Positions 25,715 to 32,918 of a DNA stretch of 32,918 nt are shown here, one piece after another. Under the pieces are notes generated by a model that was given only the letters and a program-made list of their open reading frames with translations, did no database searches and was not told the origin of the DNA. The DNA is taken from positions 1 through 32,918 of the forward strand of contig CAMQZX010000012.1 in assembly GCA_947039785.1 (NCBI GenBank), read 5' to 3'. The stretch is from an uncultured Lachnospiraceae bacterium. Its GTDB lineage: Bacteria; Bacillota; Clostridia; Lachnospirales; Lachnospiraceae. The translations under genes and the position numbers were made by a program. The stretch's first letter is position 1. Each line of letters begins with the position of its first letter.

Positions 25715-27052
25715 ATGAATGTAATTGATGTTGTGAAAAATGCAGCATTTAGTTCTGCTGTTTCAAGAATTTTAAATTATTTAGAAAACAATCCGGAAGA
25801 GAACATTCAAAAAGCAATGGAACTGGCTGATAAGATAGTTCCGGAAGGATGGTATGAATCACAGCGGTCTGCCTTTCGTAAGGCAATTGACCAAAAGAGT
25901 AATTGGTATCAATTAATCCTAAAGGCATACCAATTAGATGAGGGCGTGAGAAAGACATTTTTTCAAAACTTCATTATCAATGCAACATTAAAGGGGAGTG
26001 CGGTTCAACAGCAGATTTCAGAACGTGAAAATTGTAATGTCCCGTGGGCGATTTTATTAGACCCGACATCTGCCTGCAATCTTCACTGTACTGGCTGCTG
26101 GGCGGCGGAATACGGTCATAAGTTAAATCTCACTATTGAAATGATTGATAACATCGTGGAACAGGGAAAAAAACTAGGTACATATATGTACATTTATACC
26201 GGCGGGGAACCAATGGTAAGAAAGAAGGATTTAATAACCCTATGCGAACGTCACCCTGACTGTGAATTCCTCTCTTTTACAAATGGTACATTGATTGATG
26301 AAGAGTTTTGCCAGGAAATGCTGCGCGTTAAAAATTTTGTTCCAGCGATCAGCCTGGAGGGATTTGAGACTTCTAATGATGGAAGGAGAGGGACCGGGGT
26401 TTTTGACAAGGTGAAAAATGCTATGCAGTTATTGAAAACGCATAAGTTACCCTTTGGTATTTCGACTTGTTATACCAGTGCAAATTGGCAGGATATTAGC
26501 AGCGAAGAGTTTTTTGATATGATGATAGATGCTGGCGCTTTATTTGTATGGTTCTTCCATTATATGCCAGTTGGAAATGAAGCGGTTCCTGAACTTTTGC
26601 CTACTCCGGACCAACGTGAAGCAATATATAACCGAATTAGAGGTTTTCGGGAAACTAAGCCAATTTTCAGCATGGATTTTCAAAACGATGCAGAATATGT
26701 AGGCGGGTGCATTGCGGGAGGAAGAAACTATCTCCATATAAATGCTGCCGGAGACGTAGAACCATGTGTGTTTATTCACTATTCTAATGTGAATATACAT
26801 GATACAACTTTATTGGAAGCATTAAAAAGTCCTCTATTTATGGCATATCGCAATGGACAGCCGTTTAATGAGAACATGCTGCGTCCGTGCCCAATGTTGG
26901 AAAATCCAGAATATTTGCGTGAGATGGTAAAGAATACAGGAGCTGTTTCAACGGACTTACAGTCACCAGAAAGTGTAGACCATCTATGCGATAAATGCGT
27001 TTCATATTCGTGTGAGTGGAAAAAAACAGCAAACAGACTATGGAAAAGCTGA
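25715..27052 (+). CDS. radical SAM protein with C-terminal Cys cluster
   Basis: A 445-residue radical SAM enzyme. An N-terminal helical extension (1-105) precedes the [4Fe-4S] motif CNLHCTGCW (Cys121, Cys125, Cys128), followed by YTGGEP and a TIM-barrel region. The C-terminal part has spaced cysteines (GGCIAG, VEPCVF, RPCPM, CDKCVSYSC) like a SPASM-type auxiliary cluster site. The substrate is not recognisable. The ATG follows GGGAGG and lies 20 nt after the Cys-rich peptide, so it belongs to the feo operon. It could depend on iron supply or modify a protein or small molecule linked to it; I do not assign a function. Confidence 0.8.
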   Translation: MNVIDVVKNAAFSSAVSRILNYLENNPEENIQKAMELADKIVPEGWYESQRSAFRKAIDQKSNWYQLILKAYQLDEGVRKTFFQNFIINATLKGSAVQQQISERENCNVPWAILLDPTSACNLHCTGCWAAEYGHKLNLTIEMIDNIVEQGKKLGTYMYIYTGGEPMVRKKDLITLCERHPDCEFLSFTNGTLIDEEFCQEMLRVKNFVPAISLEGFETSNDGRRGTGVFDKVKNAMQLLKTHKLPFGISTCYTSANWQDISSEEFFDMMIDAGALFVWFFHYMPVGNEAVPELLPTPDQREAIYNRIRGFRETKPIFSMDFQNDAEYVGGCIAGGRNYLHINAAGDVEPCVFIHYSNVNIHDTTLLEALKSPLFMAYRNGQPFNENMLRPCPMLENPEYLREMVKNTGAVSTDLQSPESVDHLCDKCVSYSCEWKKTANRLWKS

Positions 27053-27090
27053 GGATTAAAATAAAAAAATCTGAACAGGAGGAATTAATA

Positions 27091-27198
27091 ATGTTACGTT
27101 TTATCAAAGGTTTATTAGGCTGGGGATTGATAATCGGTTTGATGATTTTTGCTGCGATTAAATTTTTTGATAGAGGCTATGACGGCCAGGAGGGATAA
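27091..27198 (+). CDS. 35-residue single-helix membrane peptide
   Basis: A short ORF starting at ATG 27091 behind an AGGAGG (27078-27083) with 7-nt spacing. Residues 3-25 form one hydrophobic helix (LLGWGLIIGLMIFAAIKFF) after a basic RFIK start; the tail is DRGYDGQEG. It has no Cys. It lies between the radical SAM gene and the MATE gene, 3 nt before the latter. I do not recognise it. It may be a small partner of the transporter or of the radical SAM enzyme. Confidence 0.6.
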   Translation: MLRFIKGLLGWGLIIGLMIFAAIKFFDRGYDGQEG

Positions 27199-27201
27199 TA
27201 A

Positions 27202-28557
27202 ATGGATACAAGAACAAAGTTGCTTACAGAAAAGCCAATTAAGTTGATGTTCGCTTTAAGCGTGCCGGCAGTGTTGGGAATGTTGGTTGTGGGATTATAC
27301 AATCTAATGGATGCCGTATTTGTTGGACAGATGATTGGATCAACAGAGATGGGGGCTGTATCTATCTCCTATCCGTTTACACTTATTAATAGTGGTATTG
27401 CCACATTGGTTGGTGTTGGCTCGGCGTCAGTGCTTTCCAGGGCGATAGGCAAGAAGGATAAAAAGACGATTGATGCAATAATGGGAAATTTGGTAATGTT
27501 GGTGTTGGTTCTGTCTCTCATTGTCACCGTGGTGGGAACTATTTTTACCAGACAGATTTTATCACTATCCGGTGCAAAAGGTGAAATTTTAGATAATGCA
27601 GTGAGATATTTGCGTATAATATTTGTAGGCTCAATCTTTGTCAATTTCTTTCAAAGTGCAAATATGGTAATGAGGGGGGAAGGACTTCTGAAGCGGGCAA
27701 TGACTATAGTTGCCAGCGGAGCCGTGCTTAATATTATATTAGACCCTATTTTTATTATCATATTCGGAAAGTTTGGTATGGGAATAGAGGGTGCCGCATA
27801 TGCGACTGTTATTTCACAAATAGTACAGGCGATTGCAACTTTAGTATACTTTACAAAAAAGAGCGAGACATTAAAAATCAATGGAGTGCGTTTAGACAAA
27901 AAAATCCTGCCGGAGATTATTGCAGTAGGTGTTTCAGCCATGTTGATGCAGGTATTGACACTTCTCTATCAAACGCTTATATTTAATGTAGCATCGAGAT
28001 ATGGTGGTGATACGTCCCAGATCCTTTTGGGTGCGGCTTTGAGAGTGCAGACGTTTTCATTTATTCCCTTGTGGGGAATCAGCCAGGGATTTCAGCCTGT
28101 TGCGGGAACTAATTACGGGGCGAAAAAATATGAAAGAGTTAAAACCATGACGTGGGTATTCATTGTTAGCGCAATGATTCTGTCTCTACTGTTTTATCTA
28201 CCTGTGGAATTTGCGCCAGGAGCAGTGTTGTCCTTATTTATTAAAGAGGCCGATATTGTAGCCCAGGGAGCCCCATATTTTAGAATTATGTTCAGCACTT
28301 ATATATTCCTGGCCATTTTTATCATGGTGGTTACATTGTTCCAGTCACTCGGAAAAGCAACGAAAGCAAGTATTGTGGTTCTTATGCGTCAGGTCATTTT
28401 ATTTATTCCGTTATTGCTTATCTTTGCAAATGTATTTGGAATCAAGGGTGTTTGGATGGCGATTGCTGTTAATGATGGATTATTAGTTTTAATTACATTG
28501 TTTATGATGTTGGGAGAATTCAGAAACCTGACAAATAGAGCGGGAGAGCAAGCCTGA
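27202..28557 (+). CDS. MATE-family efflux transporter
   Basis: A 451-residue multidrug and toxin extrusion protein with about 12 membrane helices in two halves. Family signs are PIKLMFALSVPAVLGMLVVGLYNLMDAVFVGQ, VGVGSASVLSRAIG and WGISQGFQPVAGTNYGA. It would be a cation-driven antiporter. The ATG lies 3 nt after the small peptide with AGGAGGG upstream. The PchR-like AraC gene follows at once. No other exporter is present in the window, so it is a candidate for export of the NRPS product, although drug efflux is equally possible. Confidence 0.9.
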   Translation: MDTRTKLLTEKPIKLMFALSVPAVLGMLVVGLYNLMDAVFVGQMIGSTEMGAVSISYPFTLINSGIATLVGVGSASVLSRAIGKKDKKTIDAIMGNLVMLVLVLSLIVTVVGTIFTRQILSLSGAKGEILDNAVRYLRIIFVGSIFVNFFQSANMVMRGEGLLKRAMTIVASGAVLNIILDPIFIIIFGKFGMGIEGAAYATVISQIVQAIATLVYFTKKSETLKINGVRLDKKILPEIIAVGVSAMLMQVLTLLYQTLIFNVASRYGGDTSQILLGAALRVQTFSFIPLWGISQGFQPVAGTNYGAKKYERVKTMTWVFIVSAMILSLLFYLPVEFAPGAVLSLFIKEADIVAQGAPYFRIMFSTYIFLAIFIMVVTLFQSLGKATKASIVVLMRQVILFIPLLLIFANVFGIKGVWMAIAVNDGLLVLITLFMMLGEFRNLTNRAGEQA

Positions 28558-28598
28558 AATGCCTTGTAATCTTGCAATAAAGAAAGAAGGGATGCATA

Positions 28599-29582
28599 TT
28601 GAAAAATCCGGATATTGTCCATGACCATGAATTTTTAAATCGTGTATCATCGGTAGAAAAACAAAATGACGATGGCTATAAAGCTGTTTATAAATTGAAT
28701 TGCACCGATGGGCTGGGGATAATGACGGTATATAAAATTTTTCCAGGAATCGAATTGATTTATAATGAGATGGAGGCAACATCCTGTTTGGTTGATATCC
28801 CTTTTTATAAAAATATTATGGAAATCAATCATTGTCAGGAGGGCAGGGAAGAGAGCAGGCTTTTAGATGAAAGCTTTTTATATATGGGTAAAGGGGATCT
28901 CTCTATAAATATGATGAGTAACCATGCAAACACAATGGGGTTTCCGCTTAAACACTATAAAGGTATCTCAATCTTATTTTATATTGATGAAATTCTTAAC
29001 TTAGAGCCAGGAATCCTTGCTGAATATAACATTGATATAGTGAAACTTCAAAAGAAATTTTGTCCAGACGATAAAGGCTTCGTAATGCGTGCCAAAGACA
29101 GGATTGAGCATATTTTTTCTGAATTATATAGTGTACCGGACTGTATGAGACTGCCATATTCCAGATTAAAAGTAATAGAGTTGCTGCTGTTTTTAAGCAT
29201 GGTGGACAGTGCAGAGAGTGAGGAACGTGATTACTATACACAAAGTCAGGTAGATACTATAAAAGAGATAAAAGAATTAATTACGTCTGATCTGAGCCGG
29301 AAATATACGATTGAAGAGTTGGCTAAAATGTATTTAATAAGCCAGACTACTCTGAAAAATTATTTTAAAGGGGTTTATGGAATGTCCATTGCTACTTACC
29401 TGCGTGAGTATAGGATAAAAGTAGCAGCCACAAGGTTAGTTCAGTCGAAAAGTAGCGTGGCAGATATTGCAATGGAAGTAGGATATGAAAGTCAAAGTAA
29501 ATTTGCCTCTGCGTTTAAAAGGGTCATGGGAATAAGCCCCTTAGAATATAGAAAGAAGTGTTCAGTAAATCCGATGATTTAG
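28599..29582 (+). CDS. AraC-family regulator, PchR-like layout
   Basis: A 327-residue regulator with an N-terminal ligand domain (about 1-210) and a C-terminal double HTH (about 225-325: YTIEELAKMYLISQTTLKNYFKGVYG, then SSVADIAMEVGYESQSKFASAFKRVMG). Size and layout match PchR/YbtA regulators, which sense metal-loaded siderophores and activate their genes. The start is a TTG at 28599 with AGAAAGAAGG 8 nt before it; the ATG at 28592 is out of frame. It lies 41 nt after the MATE gene and is followed by a terminator. It could sense the thiazoline product; this is inference. Confidence 0.85.
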   Translation: MKNPDIVHDHEFLNRVSSVEKQNDDGYKAVYKLNCTDGLGIMTVYKIFPGIELIYNEMEATSCLVDIPFYKNIMEINHCQEGREESRLLDESFLYMGKGDLSINMMSNHANTMGFPLKHYKGISILFYIDEILNLEPGILAEYNIDIVKLQKKFCPDDKGFVMRAKDRIEHIFSELYSVPDCMRLPYSRLKVIELLLFLSMVDSAESEERDYYTQSQVDTIKEIKELITSDLSRKYTIEELAKMYLISQTTLKNYFKGVYGMSIATYLREYRIKVAATRLVQSKSSVADIAMEVGYESQSKFASAFKRVMGISPLEYRKKCSVNPMI

Positions 29583-29587
29583 TGATG

Positions 29588-29640
29588 AAGGCTGTTGTAA
29601 GTGGAATACATTTCTCCATGAGCAACGGCCTTTATTTAGT
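29588..29640 (+). terminator. terminator after the AraC gene
   Basis: AAGGCTGTTG (29588-29597) pairs with CAACGGCCTT (29623-29632), with one U-G wobble, around a 25-nt loop that can form a small inner GGA/TCC stem. It is followed by TTATTTAGTTT. It closes the feo/MATE/AraC block. Confidence 0.7.
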
Positions 29641-29656
29641 TTGGAGTGTGATCAGA

Positions 29657-29697
29657 AATGTCTAATCGGGCGAAAAACAGGACTGAGCGGAGCGGAC
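29657..29697 (+). other. intergenic conserved motif, copy C (upstream of arsR-HMA-ATPase operon)
   Basis: A 41-nt segment that starts AATGTCTAATCGGGC and ends GGAGCGGAC. It aligns without gaps to copy B. A -10-like TATAAT lies just downstream at 29716-29721, so here the motif may be upstream DNA rather than transcribed leader. ACTTT/AAAGT (29696-29708) could extend it with a small hairpin. Function unknown. Confidence 0.45.
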
Positions 29698-29799
29698 TTT
29701 GTGAAAGTAATGGGTTATAATAAATATCGTAATAGAGGAGTCGGTGAAAGGAGGGAAACAGTATTAGCGCAATGCGCTGATATATTTTTTTGAAAAACA

Positions 29800-29817
29800 T
29801 ATGAATGAATGTTCATA
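29800..29817 (+). promoter_or_regulatory. SmtB/ArsR-type operator
   Basis: The repeat TATGAA-TGAATG-TTCATA has the TGAA-N6-TTCA geometry of SmtB/CzrA/CadC operators. It lies 34 nt before the ArsR-family gene. A possible -35 (TTGAAA, 29790-29795) precedes it, so repressor binding would overlap the promoter. Autoregulation with relief by Zn or Cd is expected. Confidence 0.65.
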
Positions 29818-29851
29818 CAAACATTCGATAGATTGAGAAAGGAGAAGAGGG

Positions 29852-30205
29852 TTGAATGGAAAAGTGAGTATTGGCGCGAATTTTGACTTTGATAGCGACA
29901 ATGTGCCGCTTGTATTGAAAACGCCAGAGCCACAAACTATTGATGGTTTGGCGGAGATATTTAAAGTGTTTGGAGACATAACGAGAATCAAAATCTTGTT
30001 TATTCTATCAGAACAAGAGATTTGTGTATATGATATAGCGGCTAGTTTAGACATGAATCCCTCGGCCATATCACATCAGTTGAAAATATTAAAACAAGCT
30101 AAATTGGTAAGGTGCAGACGGGATGGGAAACAGATATTTTATACGCTGGCTGATTCCCATGTCAAAACTATTTTAGCACAAGGTATGGACCATATTAAAG
30201 AATAG
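29852..30205 (+). CDS. ArsR/SmtB-family metal-sensing repressor
   Basis: A 117-residue winged-helix repressor. The DNA-binding part is NPSAISHQLKILKQAKLVRCRRDGKQIFYTL. The C-terminal alpha-5 metal site is complete: Asp101, His103, His114 and Glu117, with the exact spacing of the SmtB zinc site (D-x-H ... H-x-x-E). The alpha-3 segment ICVYDIA keeps only one of the two Cys of CadC (CVC), so zinc sensing is more likely than cadmium/lead. The start is a TTG at 29852 behind GGAGAAGAGG. It heads the HMA/ATPase operon, with its likely operator just upstream. Confidence 0.9.
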   Translation: MNGKVSIGANFDFDSDNVPLVLKTPEPQTIDGLAEIFKVFGDITRIKILFILSEQEICVYDIAASLDMNPSAISHQLKILKQAKLVRCRRDGKQIFYTLADSHVKTILAQGMDHIKE

Positions 30206-30218
30206 GAGAAGAAAAAAT

Positions 30219-30437
30219 ATGAAGAAAAAATTTAAATTGGTAGATTTAGACTGTGGTAACTGCGCTGCGAAAATGGAGACAGCAATTAATAAAATAGCGG
30301 GTGTTCAGAGCGCGAATGTAAGCTTCATGTCCCAGAAAATGACTATAGAGGCTGATGATGATAAATTCGACGATATAATGAAAGAAGTGGTTGCGGTTTG
30401 TAAAAAGGTAGAGCCGGACTGTCAGATTATTCTTTAA
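30219..30437 (+). CDS. stand-alone HMA metallochaperone, copy 1
   Basis: A 72-residue HMA-fold protein with the metal loop LDCGNCAAKME (Cys12, Cys15), the form seen at the N-terminus of Zn/Cd ATPases rather than the GMxCxxC of copper proteins. A second Cys pair lies near the end (Cys61, Cys68, CKKVEPDC). The ATG follows TAGGAGAAG, 13 nt after the repressor. It would deliver metal to the ATPase encoded downstream or buffer it. It differs from copy 2 at only two residues. Confidence 0.88.
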   Translation: MKKKFKLVDLDCGNCAAKMETAINKIAGVQSANVSFMSQKMTIEADDDKFDDIMKEVVAVCKKVEPDCQIIL

Positions 30438-30461
30438 ATAGTAGTAGAGAGGTGATTAGAT

Positions 30462-30680
30462 ATGAAGAAAAAATTCAAATTAGTAGATTTAGACTGTGGA
30501 AACTGTGCGGCGAAAATGGAGACGGCAATAAATAAAATTGCAGGTGTCCAGAGCGCAAATGTAAGCTTCATGTCCCAGAAAATGACTGTAGAGGCTGATG
30601 ATGATAAATTTGACGATATAATGAAAGAAGTGGTTGCGGTTTGTAAAAAGGTAGAGCCGGATTGCAAGATTATTCTTTGA
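30462..30680 (+). CDS. stand-alone HMA metallochaperone, copy 2
   Basis: A 72-residue protein almost identical to copy 1; only I43V and Q69K differ. At DNA level I count about 17 differences in 219 nt, mostly silent and concentrated in the first half, with the 3' half nearly unchanged. That fits a tandem duplication held by purifying selection, perhaps with partial gene conversion. CxxC (12, 15) and the second Cys pair (61, 68) are kept. It has its own ribosome site (GAGAGGTGA). Confidence 0.88.
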   Translation: MKKKFKLVDLDCGNCAAKMETAINKIAGVQSANVSFMSQKMTVEADDDKFDDIMKEVVAVCKKVEPDCKIIL

Positions 30681-30695
30681 TATCAGGAGGTAGTT

Positions 30696-30914
30696 ATGAA
30701 GAAAAAATATAACTTAAAGAATTTAGATTGTGGAAACTGTGCCGCTAAGATGGAGACAGCCATTAAAAAAATTGATGGCGTTAAAGATGCAAATGTCAGT
30801 TTTATGGCACAGAAAATGACAATTGAAGCGGAGGACGCAGATTTTGAAAAAATAATGAAGGAAGTTGTTGCTGTGTGCAGAAGAGTGGAGCCGGATTGCA
30901 CCATTCTATTGTAA
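30696..30914 (+). CDS. stand-alone HMA metallochaperone, copy 3
   Basis: A 72-residue HMA protein, clearly homologous to copies 1 and 2 but more diverged (KNLDCGNCAAKME; KKIDGVKDANVSFM; CRRVEPDC). All four cysteines are kept. It has a strong AGGAGG (30684-30689) and ends 16 nt before the ATPase start. It resembles the fused N-terminal HMA domain of typical CadA/ZntA pumps most closely, so it may be the ancestral detached domain from which the others arose. Confidence 0.88.
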   Translation: MKKKYNLKNLDCGNCAAKMETAIKKIDGVKDANVSFMAQKMTIEAEDADFEKIMKEVVAVCRRVEPDCTILL

Positions 30915-30930
30915 AGCAAGGAGGCACTAT

Positions 30931-32808
30931 ATGAATAAAAAACTTAAGTTTTTGCTTACAAGAATTATTGTTTCGGCTATTTTGTATATCGGTTTGGCAT
31001 TGGTATTTCACTTAGAGGTTTTACCAATATCGACTCCATGGTGGGCAGAACTATTGTTGTACCTGATTCCATTTCTTATTGTTGGTGGAGATATCATCGG
31101 GAAGGCTGTACGGGGAATTATCAATGGTCAGGTATTTGATGAAAACTTTTTAATGACAATTGCAACATTTGGTGCTTTTGGTATAAGTGAATATTCCGAA
31201 GCTGTGGCAGTTATGTTGTTTTATCAGGTAGGAGAGTTTTTCCAAACCTATGCTGTAAACCGATCCCGTCAGTCTATAACGGAAATGATGGATATTGTTC
31301 CTGAATTTGCCAATGTCGAACGTGATGGGAAATTACTTAAAGTAGATCCGGACGAAGTTTCAATCGGAGAAACGATTGTTATAAAGCCAGGAGAAAAAAT
31401 ACCGCTTGACGGTACGGTGCTTACAGGAACATCATTGGTTGATACATCTGCTTTGACAGGTGAATCTGTTCCGGTTCAGGTAGGACCGGGAAGTGAGATC
31501 ATTAGTGGCTGTGTCAATAACAACGGTTTAATAAAGATCAAAGTAAATAAAGAGTTTGAAAATTCCACAGTATCAAAAATTTTGGAATTGGTTGAAAATG
31601 CAAGCAGTAAAAAGGCGAAGATGGAGAACTTTATTACGAAATTTGCTCGTTATTATACTCCGCTTGTCGTAGCGGCAGCCTTGCTTCTCGCTTTGGTGCC
31701 GCCACTTTTTGCAGGTGCTGACTGGGCGGAATGGATAAAACGTGCATGTATTTTCTTAGTAATATCTTGCCCTTGTGCTTTGGTGATTTCCGTTCCGATG
31801 AGTTTCTTTGGTGGAATTGGTGCTGCATCTAAAATAGGTGTATTGGTTAAGGGTAGCAATTATCTTGAAGCATTAGCTGAAATGGAAACAATAGTATTTG
31901 ATAAAACAGGTACTTTGACAAAAGGTAATTTTAAGGTTACAGAAACACACCCGGTTGGTATATCCGAAAAGGAATTACTTAATATAGCGGCACTGGCCGA
32001 GGGCTATTCGGATCACCCAATATCTAAATCAATAAAGGATGCATATGGCGGTGATTTGGATTTAAGTCAGATTAGAGATACGAAGGAGATTTCAGGTCAT
32101 GGTGTAGAGGCTTACAGAGGAAATCAAACAATACATGCCGGTAATGATAAGCTGATGAAGGAAATGAATATTAAGTATCAGCCATGTGACAGTATTGGAA
32201 CCATCGTATATGTGGCTGTTGATAGGAGATATATTGGAAGCATTGTTATAGCAGATACAATAAAAGAAGATTCTCCGAAAGCGATAGCAGAACTGAAGGC
32301 AATTGGTGTCAATAAAACGGTTATGCTGACTGGCGACAAAAAGGCTGTTGGTGAAGCTGTTGCAAAGAAGCTTGGAATAGATGTGGTATATACGGAACTG
32401 TTACCCGCAGATAAAGTAAATAAGGTGGAGGCACTGCTTGGAGAACTGCAGGGTAAGAAGAAGCTAGCCTTTACTGGAGATGGAATCAATGATGCTCCGG
32501 TACTGGCAAGAGCTGATATTGGTATTGCCATGGGAAGCCTTGGTTCAGACGCAGCGATAGAAGCAGCCGATGTAGTTCTAATGGACGATAACCCATTGAA
32601 AATTGCATCAATAGTCCAGATCGCAAGAAAAACGCTAAGGATAGTAAAACAGAATATAACGTTTGCACTTGTTGTTAAAGCCGTTGTATTGCTGATGGGG
32701 GCTTTCGGTGTTGCAAACATGTGGGAAGCTGTATTTGCTGATGTTGGTGTGTCCATTATTGCTATTCTAAATTCGATTCGTACATTAAGGGTTAAAAAAT
32801 TCTTGTAA
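30931..32808 (+). CDS. Zn/Cd/Pb-type P1B ATPase lacking an HMA domain
   Basis: A 625-residue heavy-metal exporter. It begins directly with membrane helices (KKLKFLLTRIIVSAILYIG). Motifs are TGESVPV, the CPC transport site (Cys280-Cys282, SCPCALVISVP), DKTGTLTKG (Asp324), DHPIS, GDGINDAP, and the helix 7/8 signature KAVVLLMGAFG...WEAVFADVGVSIIAILN, whose Lys and Asp mark the P1B-2 Zn/Cd/Pb group. CadA/ZntA pumps usually carry one or two N-terminal HMA domains; here they are absent and three separate HMA proteins precede the gene. The ATG at 30931 follows AAGGAGG; the longer ORF upstream is only a frame extension through HMA 3. Confidence 0.94.
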   Translation: MNKKLKFLLTRIIVSAILYIGLALVFHLEVLPISTPWWAELLLYLIPFLIVGGDIIGKAVRGIINGQVFDENFLMTIATFGAFGISEYSEAVAVMLFYQVGEFFQTYAVNRSRQSITEMMDIVPEFANVERDGKLLKVDPDEVSIGETIVIKPGEKIPLDGTVLTGTSLVDTSALTGESVPVQVGPGSEIISGCVNNNGLIKIKVNKEFENSTVSKILELVENASSKKAKMENFITKFARYYTPLVVAAALLLALVPPLFAGADWAEWIKRACIFLVISCPCALVISVPMSFFGGIGAASKIGVLVKGSNYLEALAEMETIVFDKTGTLTKGNFKVTETHPVGISEKELLNIAALAEGYSDHPISKSIKDAYGGDLDLSQIRDTKEISGHGVEAYRGNQTIHAGNDKLMKEMNIKYQPCDSIGTIVYVAVDRRYIGSIVIADTIKEDSPKAIAELKAIGVNKTVMLTGDKKAVGEAVAKKLGIDVVYTELLPADKVNKVEALLGELQGKKKLAFTGDGINDAPVLARADIGIAMGSLGSDAAIEAADVVLMDDNPLKIASIVQIARKTLRIVKQNITFALVVKAVVLLMGAFGVANMWEAVFADVGVSIIAILNSIRTLRVKKFL

Positions 32809-32861
32809 AACATAACTCTGTATAAAGTATAAATCTTAATTGCATATTTCTATTAGAGTAA

Positions 32862-32908
32862 AAAAGAAAAGCTGATTACGTTTTCTATTGTATCAGCTTT
32901 TCTTTTTT
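32862..32908 (+). terminator. rho-independent terminator after the Zn/Cd ATPase
   Basis: AAAAGAAAAGCTGAT (32862-32876) pairs with ATCAGCTTTTCTTTT (32892-32906) around a 15-nt loop and runs into a T tract. The A-rich 5' side and T-rich 3' side give a typical strong, possibly bidirectional, terminator that ends the operon. Confidence 0.88.
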
Positions 32909-32918
32909 TGCTTTATAA

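Noticed and set aside
29747..29780. Mini-ORF after a strong AAAGGAGGG (ATG CGC TGA at 29772)
   Set aside because: Two codons only and 16-17 nt from the ribosome-site-like sequence; no evidence for a leader peptide.
30696..30945. HMA copy 3 and the ATPase being one gene split by a frameshift
   Set aside because: HMA 3 ends with a normal stop, the ATPase has its own AAGGAGG and ATG, and copies 1 and 2 show the stand-alone form is stable.
32178..32813. Long open frame on the minus strand (211 codons) inside the Zn/Cd ATPase gene, and similar minus-strand frames elsewhere
   Set aside because: They are shadows of well-supported + strand genes, have no ribosome sites, and their composition shows no recognisable domain.
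1..32918. CRISPR array, tRNA, rRNA, transposase, integrase or attachment site
   Set aside because: None found: no regular short repeats with spacers, no cloverleaf-like sequences and no mobile-element proteins among the frames.

Overview
The window looks like chromosomal DNA of a low-GC, Gram-positive anaerobe, most likely a clostridium of the Lachnospirales type. The grounds are AT-rich DNA with strong AGGAGG ribosome sites, several TTG starts, a FeoB-associated Cys-rich peptide, and CsoR and SmtB-type metal sensors. The species cannot be named from the sequence. Every gene I accept lies on the + strand.

Layout. (1) 72-1767: an acetyl-CoA hydrolase/CoA-transferase and a small XRE regulator, closed by a strong terminator. 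(2) 1961-18794: a tightly packed operon for a nonribosomal thiazoline metallophore. It encodes serine acetyltransferase (cysteine supply), a type II thioesterase, a phosphopantetheinyl transferase, a stand-alone aryl/acyl-AMP ligase, two NRPSs (ArCP-Cy-A[MT-like]-PCP-Cy-A-PCP, then docking-Cy-A-PCP-TE) and a thiazolinyl imide reductase. (3) 18970-22955: a copper operon (copA, copZ, csoR) with a CsoR-type operator, followed without a terminator by a cyclopropane fatty acid synthase. (4) 23268-29582: feoA, feoB, a FeoB-associated Cys-rich peptide, a radical SAM protein, a tiny membrane peptide, a MATE exporter and an AraC/PchR-like regulator. (5) 29852-32808: an SmtB-type sensor, three tandem stand-alone HMA metallochaperones and a Zn/Cd-type P1B-ATPase that lacks its own HMA domain.

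How it works together. All three NRPS adenylation domains read as cysteine-specific (DLYN..S..IW-type pockets) and all three Cy domains keep DxxxxDxxS. The line should therefore build starter-(Cys)3 with three heterocyclised rings, one of them probably reduced. This is the pyochelin logic with an extra Cys module and no N-methylation. The starter is open: the AMP ligase has Lys where aryl-acid ligases have the Asn that contacts the 2-hydroxyl, and no salicylate or DHB synthase is present. The release TE has a Cys nucleophile. Copper, iron and zinc/cadmium transport follow directly, so the whole reads as a metal-homeostasis island built around a Cys-rich chelator; this grouping is inference.

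The main non-coding novelty is a motif of about 41 nt (AATGnCT...GGG.C...GGAGCGGAC). It occurs three times, only in intergenic DNA, once beside each of the three metal-transport operons (18796, 23157, 29657). It may be a structured RNA or a shared regulator site.
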